A stretch of DNA of 44,839 nucleotides from Variovorax sp. CF313. Its GTDB lineage: Bacteria; Pseudomonadota; Gammaproteobacteria; Burkholderiales; Burkholderiaceae_C. Shown in pieces: positions 28,534-35,232 of this stretch (position 1 is its first letter; every line of letters begins with the position of its first letter). The stretch lies in the NCBI RefSeq assembly GCF_000282635.1, contig NZ_AKIW01000012.1, positions 1 to 44,839 on the forward strand, written 5' to 3'. The notes under the pieces were generated by a model. The model ran no database searches. It was given only the letters and a program-made list of their open reading frames with translations, and had not been told where the DNA came from. Position numbers and translations under genes: made by a program.

Positions 28534-29448
28534 TCAGTACATCCGCATCTCCACGCCCTGCATATGCTCGACGAGGAAATCGATCAGCCGCCGCACTGCC
28601 GGCACCAGCGCGCGCCGCGGTGGAAACACCATGTGCGCGATGACCGTCGACGGCCCCCAGTCGCACAACACCTTCACGAGCCGGCCCGCATCGAGATCGG
28701 GGCGGCACATGTAGTCGGGCAGCAGCGTGGCGCCGATGCCGGCGAGCGCGGCCGCCTGCAGGGTCGCGATGTCGTCCGCCACGTAGCGCGGTGTGTGCGA
28801 ATGCAGGTGGATCTCGCCATTCGGGCCTTCGAGGCGCCATTCGCTGCGGCCCTCGCCGTTGGCCGACATCGCCAGCGTCGGCAGCCGCGCCAGGTCGGCC
28901 GGCGCCTGGACCGGCCCCTGGCGCTGCATCAGCTCGGGGCTGGCTACCAGCACGCCACGGCTGGTGCCCAGGACTTTGGCCACCAGCGCCGTGCTGTCCT
29001 CGATGCTGGGCCGCACGCGCAGCGCGATGTCGATGCCCTCCTCGATCAGGTCCACCGGTCGGTTGATGACCCGCACGTCGACCCGCACCGCCGGATAGCG
29101 CTCCATGAACTGAGGCAGCAGATGGGCGAGCCCGCTGTAGGCGATGGTGACGGGGCAGCTCAGCCGCACCAGCCCGCTCGGCTCGGTCTGCACCTGCGCC
29201 ACCGCCTCGGCCGCCGCCTGCGCCGCATCGCGCATGGCGGACGAATGCCGCAAGTAGATCTCGCCGGCCGGCGTGAGCGACAGGCGCCGCGTGCTGCGCT
29301 GCATCAGCTGCACGCCGAGCCGCTCCTCCAGATCCGCCACGCGGCGAGACAGGCGCGATTTGGGAATGCCGAGCGCCCGGCTGGCTGCCGCGAAGCCGCC
29401 GCGCTCAGCCACTTCGGCGAAGAAAACCATGTCGTTGAGGTCTTGCAT
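28534..29448 (-). CDS. LysR-family transcriptional regulator
   Basis: 304 aa from the ATG at 29448 (MQDLNDMVFFAEVAERGGF); a longer in-frame start at 29496 lies inside the intergenic region and is unlikely. The winged HTH spans about residues 4-62 (FAAASRALGIPKSRLSRRVADLEERLGVQL), followed by the linker helix and a periplasmic-binding-like effector domain. It is divergent from azoR with a palindrome between them, so it probably controls azoR and itself. The FAEV...KSRLSRRV subtype is common among regulators of azoreductase, quinone or glutathione-transferase genes. Confidence 0.93.
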   Translation of the reverse strand: MQDLNDMVFFAEVAERGGFAAASRALGIPKSRLSRRVADLEERLGVQLMQRSTRRLSLTPAGEIYLRHSSAMRDAAQAAAEAVAQVQTEPSGLVRLSCPVTIAYSGLAHLLPQFMERYPAVRVDVRVINRPVDLIEEGIDIALRVRPSIEDSTALVAKVLGTSRGVLVASPELMQRQGPVQAPADLARLPTLAMSANGEGRSEWRLEGPNGEIHLHSHTPRYVADDIATLQAAALAGIGATLLPDYMCRPDLDAGRLVKVLCDWGPSTVIAHMVFPPRRALVPAVRRLIDFLVEHMQGVEMRMY

Positions 29449-29455
29449 GGCATCG

Positions 29456-29477
29456 ATTGTCCTGCAAACAGGACGAT
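29456..29477. promoter_or_regulatory. Candidate LysR operator between lysR-type gene and azoR
   Basis: ATTGTCCTG-CAAA-CAGGACGAT is a near-perfect inverted repeat (one mismatch) that starts 8 bases before the regulator ATG and lies in the divergent promoter region. Its AT-ended dyad fits the general shape of LysR-type sites. Confidence 0.65.
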
Positions 29478-29584
29478 CTAGGCAATTTTTGGCCACTTAT
29501 CGAAGACTCGATACAAAAATAGAATTCTTCCATCCGCCGGCCACCTTGAGCGCCGACAGCCAACACAGAAAGTGATTGATTGAC

Positions 29585-30232
29585 ATGAAGCTGCTCCACA
29601 TCGACTCCAGCATCCTCGGTACCAACTCCACCTCGCGCCTGCTCTCGGCCGAGGTCGTGACCGCGTGGCGCGCCGCCCACCCCGACACCGCCGTCGAATA
29701 CCTCGACCTGGCCGTCGACACCCCCTCGCACTTCAGCGCCGATGCGCTGGGCATCAAGACCGGCGTGCAAGCACAGCCCACGGAAGCACAACAGCGTGAA
29801 AACGCCCTGTCCGAAAAGCTCGTGAGCCAGTTCCTGGCCTCGGACGTGATCGTCATCGGCACGCCCTTCTACAACTTCTCGATCCCGACGCAACTGAAGG
29901 CCTGGATCGACCGCCTCGCGCAGATCGGCCGCACCTTCAAGTACACCGACAAGGGCCCCGTGGGCCTGGCCGGCGGCAAGACCGTCATCGTGGCCTCGAC
30001 CCGCGGCGGCATCTACTCGACCAGCGAAGGCGGCCAGGCAATGGAACACCAGGAGAGCTACCTCAAGGTGATCTTCGGCTTCTTCGGCATCACCGACGTG
30101 CGCTTCGTGCGCGCCGAGGGCGTGGCGATGGGCGACGAAGCCAGGGGCAAGGCCCTGGCCGCGGCCCGCGCCGACATCCTGGTGGCGACGGCCGAAGCCG
30201 CGAACCAGCGCGATGCCGCCATCGCAGCCTGA
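29585..30232 (+). CDS. azoR: FMN-dependent NADH:quinone/azo reductase
   Basis: Flavodoxin-like enzyme that reduces quinones and azo compounds with NADH in two-electron steps. The 215-aa protein starts [24 protein letters not shown] (FMN phosphate loop), with [19 protein letters not shown] and [14 protein letters not shown] flavin-contact loops typical of AzoR. A TTG nine bases upstream (29576) is an alternative start, but the ATG begins at the family's conserved first strand. It is followed by a strong terminator. Confidence 0.93.
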   Translation: MKLLHIDSSILGTNSTSRLLSAEVVTAWRAAHPDTAVEYLDLAVDTPSHFSADALGIKTGVQAQPTEAQQRENALSEKLVSQFLASDVIVIGTPFYNFSIPTQLKAWIDRLAQIGRTFKYTDKGPVGLAGGKTVIVASTRGGIYSTSEGGQAMEHQESYLKVIFGFFGITDVRFVRAEGVAMGDEARGKALAAARADILVATAEAANQRDAAIAA

Positions 30233-30250
30233 GTTCGCTCCCGCACCATG

Positions 30251-30281
30251 AAAAAAGCCGCCCGGCAGGGCGGCTTTTTTT
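30251..30281. terminator. Bidirectional intrinsic terminator
   Basis: A-rich arm AAAAAAGCCGCCC, loop GGCA, arm GGGCGGCTTTTTTT. A strong GC stem has T-runs on both strands between the convergent azoR and FMN-reductase genes. Confidence 0.93.
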
Positions 30282-30303
30282 GCTTTGCGCGGAGCAGATC
30301 AGA

Positions 30304-30858
30304 TCAGTCTGCGTGGTTCTTGACCCAGGCCACGTACTTGTCCATCCAGCTCTGCAGGAACTTCTTCGAGCCTTCGTTGCCGATGTGGCCCTTGTCGTCG
30401 AACAGGTCGTCCTTGGCTTGCAGGAACACTTCGGGCGTGCCCATCGTGGGCACATCGAGGTAGGCCAGGATGTTGCGCAGATGCTGCTGCGCCAGCGCGG
30501 TGCCGATGGCACCCACCGAAATGCCGAGCACGCCGGCCGGCTTGCCCGCCCATGCGCTCTGGCCATAGGGGCGCGACGCATGGTCGATGGCGTTCTTCAG
30601 CACGCCGGGCACCGAACGGTTGTATTCGGGCGTGACAAACAGCAGGCCCTGAGCCGCCGCGATCTCGGTCTTGATGCGCTTCACCGCCGGCGCCTGGTTG
30701 CCGTCGTCGTCCTGGTTGTACAGCGGCAGGTCGTCGATGCGCAGGTTCTCGAAAGTGAAGTCCGCGGGTGCGAGGTGCGCCAGCGCGAGGGCCAGCTTGT
30801 GGTTGTACGAATCCTTGCGCAGGCTGCCGACAATGACGGCGATCCGGGTCTGGGCCAT
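30304..30858 (-). CDS. NADPH-dependent FMN reductase (ChrR/YieF-like)
   Basis: 184 aa, flavodoxin-like. It has the phosphate-binding VGSLRKDSYNHKLALAL, then TPEYNRSVPGVLKNAIDHASRP and GKPAGVLGISVGAIGTALAQQHLR, the NADPH_dep_FMN_red family pattern seen in ChrR-type quinone and chromate reductases. It probably protects against oxidative or quinone stress, in keeping with the neighbouring azoR and peroxiredoxin, although it is transcribed alone. The start MAQTRIAVIVGS has AAGGAG upstream. Confidence 0.92.
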   Translation of the reverse strand: MAQTRIAVIVGSLRKDSYNHKLALALAHLAPADFTFENLRIDDLPLYNQDDDGNQAPAVKRIKTEIAAAQGLLFVTPEYNRSVPGVLKNAIDHASRPYGQSAWAGKPAGVLGISVGAIGTALAQQHLRNILAYLDVPTMGTPEVFLQAKDDLFDDKGHIGNEGSKKFLQSWMDKYVAWVKNHAD

Positions 30859-31168
30859 GGACGAAACTCCTTGTGTGAGGGGTTGGAATGACGGACACGA
30901 TTATGCGAAGCGCCCAAGACCTTATCTGGAAAAGCCCATACGGTGCCGGGCGTACGGCGTCGAATTGAACCGCATTCCGCCAACCCCATCAAGGCGCAGG
31001 ACGCTCCCGTGACCCGGTCCTCTTCTTCGCACTGCGCCCCCAAGGCGCACGCCTGATGCGGCCCTTTGCCCGCCAGCGACTGCTGGAGAAGGCGACGGCG
31101 CAAAGCAGCCTCGCGCGAACGAAGGCATCATCGCTTCCGATCTTTTTTTGGCTCAGGAGCGACACGCG
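30859..31168. other. 310-base divergent intergenic region
   Basis: This gap separates the FMN reductase (minus) from the ketopantoate-reductase-like gene (plus). It must contain both promoters. Open frames here are short and have no protein character. A T-run (TTTTTTT at about 31143) and the ribosome-binding site CAGGAGC at 31154-31160 precede the plus-strand gene. I see no RNA gene or repeat. Confidence 0.5.
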
Positions 31169-32104
31169 ATGAGATTTCTGGTGGTGGGTGCCGGCGCACT
31201 CGGTGGTTATTTCGGCGGCCGTCTGCTGGAGGCGGGGCGAGACGTCACCTTCCTGCTGCGCCCGCGCCGTGCGGCACAGCTCGCAAAAACCGGGCTGGTG
31301 GTGCAGAGTCCCTTCGGCAACCTGCAGCTGCCCGCACCCAGGCACGTGCTGGCCGACGGCATCGACGGCCCCTACGATGTGGTCGTGGTCGGCAGCAAGG
31401 CCTACGACCTCGATTCGACGATGGACTCCTTCGCGCCGGCGGTCGGCCCCGACACCGTGATCCTTCCGCTGCTCAATGGCATGAGCCACCTCGACCGCCT
31501 GGCCGAACGCTTCGGCAGCGAGCGTGTGCTGGGCGGCCTGTGCATGATCTCGGCCACGCTCGACGACGAGGGCCACGTGCTGCACCTCAACGACATGCAT
31601 GGGCTGAGCTACGGCGAACGCGCCGGCGGCCGCTCGGCCCGCGTAGATGCCATCGCGGCACAGTTCGCGGGTGCGAAATTCGATGCCACGGCCAGCGAGA
31701 GCATCTCGCAGGACATGTGGGAAAAGTGGGTCTTCATCGCTTCGGCAGCAGGCCTCACGAGCTTGATGCGCGCGTCCATTGGCGACATCGTGAGCGCCGG
31801 CGGGCAGGACGTGGCGCTGTCGATCTTCGACGAGTGCTGCGCCATCGCCGCGCACAACGGCTTTGCGCCCCGCCCCGCCGCCGTGCAGCGCGGGCGCTCC
31901 ATCATGACGGCCGCCGGCTCGCCGATGACGGCGTCGATGTACAAGGACATGGTGCGCGGCGCGGCGGTCGAGGCGGATCACATCGTCGGCGACCTGCTGA
32001 GCCGCGCGGCGCCAAGTAATTCGCTAGTGCCGACGGTGCTGCGCACCGCATACGTCCACCTCAAGGCCTACGAAGCGCAACGCGCCCGCACGGCGAGCGC
32101 CTGA
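31169..32104 (+). CDS. Ketopantoate reductase family protein (PanE/ApbA-like)
   Basis: NADPH-dependent dehydrogenase fold. The 311-aa protein has the Rossmann motif GAGALGGYFGGRLLEAG at 7-23. Catalytic-region Lys and following helices are in EKWVFIASAAGLTSLMRASIGDI, and the C-terminal SMYKDMVRGAAVEADHIVGDLLSRA replaces the SMLQDxxxGRxTEIDxxNG motif of true PanE. It may act on ketopantoate or another 2-keto/2-hydroxy acid; paralogues are frequent in this family of bacteria. The start is chosen at 31169 because of AGGAG eight bases upstream. It is followed after 4 bases by a racemase-like gene. Confidence 0.88.
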   Translation: MRFLVVGAGALGGYFGGRLLEAGRDVTFLLRPRRAAQLAKTGLVVQSPFGNLQLPAPRHVLADGIDGPYDVVVVGSKAYDLDSTMDSFAPAVGPDTVILPLLNGMSHLDRLAERFGSERVLGGLCMISATLDDEGHVLHLNDMHGLSYGERAGGRSARVDAIAAQFAGAKFDATASESISQDMWEKWVFIASAAGLTSLMRASIGDIVSAGGQDVALSIFDECCAIAAHNGFAPRPAAVQRGRSIMTAAGSPMTASMYKDMVRGAAVEADHIVGDLLSRAAPSNSLVPTVLRTAYVHLKAYEAQRARTASA

Positions 32105-32108
32105 GGCC

Positions 32109-32771
32109 ATGCGCGACGCGCTGGCGTTCCTGCACACGGCACACGTGCATGTGCCGACCTTCGAGCGGCTGGCGAGCGAGATCGCGCCCGCCCTGCGCGT
32201 GCGGCATTCGGTGCGGGAGGACCTGCTGGCCGATGCGCGCGTGGTGGGCCTCGATGACTCGGGGCTCGTGACACGCGTTCACGACGCCATGCGCGAAGCC
32301 GCATCCGGCGGTGCTGCGGTCGTCGTCTGCACCTGCTCGACCATTGGCGCCATCGCGGAACGAACAGCTCCGAGCGGCGCGTTCAAGGCCATGCGCATCG
32401 ATCGCGCCATGGCCGACCGCGCTGTGCGCGCCGGGCCGCGCGTGCTGATCGTGGCGGCGCTCGAAAGCACGCTTGCGCCTACAGAGGCCTTGATTCTCTG
32501 CGCTGCGGAGAACGCGAGCGTCACGGTGCAGCCAGACGCATTGCTCGTCGAAGAAGCCTGGCCCTATTTCGAAGCCGGCGACGGCACGCGCTACATCGAG
32601 GCCCTGGCCCGTTCGATCCGCGCTGCGTCAGGCAGGGCTGACGTCGTCGTGCTGGCACAGGCCTCGATGGCCCCCGTGGCCGCCCTGCTCGCGGACCTCG
32701 GCATCGACGTACTCAGCAGCCCCGCACTGGGCGTTGAACGCGCAGTAGCGCTGGCGGCTACTCCGACTTGA
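32109..32771 (+). CDS. Asp/Glu/hydantoin racemase superfamily protein lacking the second catalytic Cys
   Basis: 220 aa. The first-half motif VVVCTCSTIGAIAE (about 71-84) matches the first catalytic cysteine region of Asp/Glu racemases. The second-half counterpart reads VVVLAQASMAPVAALL, where Ala-Gln-Ala stands in place of the usual GCT/ACT cysteine, so two-base racemisation is unlikely. It may belong to a subfamily with a different reaction (decarboxylase or isomerase-like). It lies 4 bases after the ketopantoate-reductase-like gene, so the two probably share a transcript and perhaps a substrate class. Its 3' end overlaps the convergent halogenase-like gene by 14 bases. Confidence 0.75.
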   Translation: MRDALAFLHTAHVHVPTFERLASEIAPALRVRHSVREDLLADARVVGLDDSGLVTRVHDAMREAASGGAAVVVCTCSTIGAIAERTAPSGAFKAMRIDRAMADRAVRAGPRVLIVAALESTLAPTEALILCAAENASVTVQPDALLVEEAWPYFEAGDGTRYIEALARSIRAASGRADVVVLAQASMAPVAALLADLGIDVLSSPALGVERAVALAATPT

Positions 32772-34116
32772 GGATCGTCTCCCCCTTCAACATGCCCATG
32801 TCCCGGATGTTGAAGCGATGCCGCTTCCAGCCCTCCCAGGTCCGCCGCATGTGCGTGACCGAGATGAAATAGTACAGAACCTTGAACATGCCGAGCGGCC
32901 CCCGCATCGGCGTGCCGCGGTAGATGTCGCCGGCCAGCAGCGACATCAGCCCCTCCTTCACGCGGAAGGGGTTGCCCGGGTGCATGAACATGTCGCGGAT
33001 GGTCGGGTTGGTCACGCGGTAGATGAACCACGAGTACTCGCTCGGGCCCTTGCGCATCATGGCCTCGAAGTCCTTGCGTGCGGCCGCCAGCTCGGTGGGC
33101 CGATCGAGCGCCTTTGCCACCAGTTCGGCGCCGTCGAAGGCGCTGTGCATCGCGAGGTACACGCCCGAGGAAAACATCGGGTCGATGAAGGTGAAGGCGT
33201 CGCCCAGCAACAGGTAGCGATCGCCCGTGGCATGCGTGCTCGAGTACGAGAAGTTGCCGGTGGCGTGCACTGCGTCGTCGACCAGCGTGGCGTTCTTCAG
33301 GCGTTCCACCAGCACCGGACAGGTCGCGATGGTGTCGTAGAAGAACTCCTTCAGCGGCTTGTCGCGCGTCTTCAGGTAGTACGGCCAGCACACCGCGCCC
33401 ACGCTGGTGGTGCCGTCGGCCAGCGGAATGAACCAGAACCAGCCGTGCGGAAACCAGCAGATGCTGATGTTGCCTTCCTTCTTGCCCTCCAGCCGCTCGG
33501 CGTTCGTGAAGTGGCCGAACAGCGCGGTGCTGTTGTGGTCCGGGTTCTTTTCCTTGCAGCGGAATTTGTTGGCCAGCAGCGTGTCGCGGCCGGTGGCATC
33601 GACCACGAAGCGGGCGCGCCAGCTGCGGCGCGCGCCGTCGTCCATCTCGGCTCGCACCGTGGCGCCGTCGGCATCGAAGGCCACGTCGCGCACCTTGCAG
33701 CCTTCGATCGTCTGCGCGCCGCGCGCGGCCGCGTTGCGGAACAGCAGTTCGTCGAGCTCCGAACGGCGCACCTGCCAGGCGGAGTCGAGCGACTTGTCCA
33801 TCCCTTCGGCAAAGTCCACGTAGCTGCGGTGCTCGTGCTCGGGCGAGACGAACTCGATGCCGAACTTGGGCATGCCGATCTTCTCGACCTGGTCGCGCAC
33901 GCCGAGCTTGTCGAACAATTCGACGTTCGCGGGCAGCAGCGACTCGCCGATGTGAAAACGCGGATGGTGTTCCTTCTCGACCAGCACCACCTTGCGGCCC
34001 TGCTGCGTCAGCAGCGCCGAAATCGTCGACCCGGCGGGGCCGCCGCCGATCACGAACACGTCGCAGGATTCTGGAGAACTGGAAACGCCGGGGGAGGAAA
34101 CCTGAGGCTGGGACAT
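32758..34116 (-). CDS. FAD-dependent oxidoreductase of the flavin-halogenase family
   Basis: 452 aa from the ATG at 34116 (MSQPQVSSPG); the longer frame to 34305 is not supported. FAD-binding GGGPAGS (GxGxxG at 24-29), ESLLPANVELFDKLG near 58-72, the halogenase hallmark WxWxIP at 226-231 (GWFWFIPL), GDAFTFIDPMFSSGV near 336, and a C-terminal helical region. The DPxFSSGV motif is typical of phenolic and carrier-bound-substrate halogenases rather than tryptophan halogenases. Such proteins occur in xanthomonadin/aryl-polyene gene sets, but this gene is 10 kb from the chorismatase operon. Halogenation is not proven. Confidence 0.85.
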   Translation of the reverse strand: MSQPQVSSPGVSSSPESCDVFVIGGGPAGSTISALLTQQGRKVVLVEKEHHPRFHIGESLLPANVELFDKLGVRDQVEKIGMPKFGIEFVSPEHEHRSYVDFAEGMDKSLDSAWQVRRSELDELLFRNAAARGAQTIEGCKVRDVAFDADGATVRAEMDDGARRSWRARFVVDATGRDTLLANKFRCKEKNPDHNSTALFGHFTNAERLEGKKEGNISICWFPHGWFWFIPLADGTTSVGAVCWPYYLKTRDKPLKEFFYDTIATCPVLVERLKNATLVDDAVHATGNFSYSSTHATGDRYLLLGDAFTFIDPMFSSGVYLAMHSAFDGAELVAKALDRPTELAAARKDFEAMMRKGPSEYSWFIYRVTNPTIRDMFMHPGNPFRVKEGLMSLLAGDIYRGTPMRGPLGMFKVLYYFISVTHMRRTWEGWKRHRFNIRDMGMLKGETILKSE

Positions 34117-34253
34117 GCGAAGACAAGCTGCGTTGTTGACAGCGACAGAGCATAGCGCGCTCGCATCGCCCGACGCAAAACGGGCTGGTCGCATGGGTCG
34201 GGAGACGGCACACTTGTGCCCCACCATCCCTTGCCCTTGAGGCATTGCACGCC

Positions 34254-35222
34254 ATGTTCCTGCATCGCCTTGCCTTGGCTGCCGCGCTCTGCCTGACTGC
34301 CGCATGGAGCCATGCGGCGGGCTTCAGCTTCATCGAAGTCCCGGCCGACAAGGACGGGCCGGCCTTGCGTGGCGCGGTGTGGACACCTTGCGAGACGGCG
34401 CCCGGCGAGATCGCGTTCGGACTGATCGCCATTTCGGCCGCCAGAGACTGCCCCATCGCCGGCACGAAGCTCCCGCTGGTGCTGATGTCGCACGGCTCGG
34501 GTGGCTCGTTCCTGGGTCACCACGACACGGCGGCCGCGCTGGCCGATGCCGGCTTCGTGGTCGCCGCCATCAACCACCCGAACGACAACTTCCAGGATCT
34601 CGAGCGCCGGGGCCATCTCTCGACCCTGGCCGCGCGGCCTGTCGACATGCGGCGGCTGGCCGACCACATGCTCGGCGCGTGGCCCGCGCGCGAGAAGCTC
34701 GCCGCCGACCAGGTCGGCTTCTTCGGCTTCTCCCGCGGTGGCTTCACCGGCCTCGTGGCGACGGGCGCGGTGCCTGACTTCAGGCTCGGCCTGCGCTTTT
34801 GCACGCCGACATCGAAGATTCCGTTCTGCGGACAGATCCAGCGCCAGGAGCTGCCTGCGCCTCCGGTGCGCGATGCGCGCATCAAGGCCGCCGTCATCGT
34901 CGATCCGCTGAGCTTCTTCGACGCCGAGGGGTTGAATCAGGTCGCGGTGCCCGTCCAGCTTTGGGCCTCTGCCCGTGGCGGCGACGGGGTGACCCCGGAC
35001 GACGTGGAAGCCATCCGCCGCAACCTTCCCGTGCCGCCGGACTGGCACGTGGCCGCGAACGCCGGGCACTTCGCGTTTTTGGCGCCCTGCGCGCCCGCCA
35101 TGGCCAAGGCCCTGCCGGAGATCTGCAACGACGGCGCCGGCTTCGACCGCTCCGCCTTCCATGCGGACTTCAATGCCAGGGTGCTCGCCTTTTTCAGGCA
35201 GCACCTCACATCGAAGCCCTGA
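34254..35222 (+). CDS. Secreted alpha/beta hydrolase (dienelactone-hydrolase/PAF-acetylhydrolase-like)
   Basis: 322 aa from the ATG at 34254. It has a signal peptide (RLALAAALCLTAAWSHA-A), the oxyanion region LMSHGSGGSFLGHHDTAAALADAGFVVAAINHP, nucleophile Ser in FFGFSRGGFTG (about 163-167), acid near VIVDPLSFFD, and His in NAGHFAFLAPC. Several Cys residues suggest a disulfide-stabilised periplasmic enzyme. Substrate unknown. It is convergent with the cysteine desulfurase gene, with a 10-base gap. Confidence 0.85.
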   Translation: MFLHRLALAAALCLTAAWSHAAGFSFIEVPADKDGPALRGAVWTPCETAPGEIAFGLIAISAARDCPIAGTKLPLVLMSHGSGGSFLGHHDTAAALADAGFVVAAINHPNDNFQDLERRGHLSTLAARPVDMRRLADHMLGAWPAREKLAADQVGFFGFSRGGFTGLVATGAVPDFRLGLRFCTPTSKIPFCGQIQRQELPAPPVRDARIKAAVIVDPLSFFDAEGLNQVAVPVQLWASARGGDGVTPDDVEAIRRNLPVPPDWHVAANAGHFAFLAPCAPAMAKALPEICNDGAGFDRSAFHADFNARVLAFFRQHLTSKP

Positions 35223-35232
35223 TCCGGCCGCG

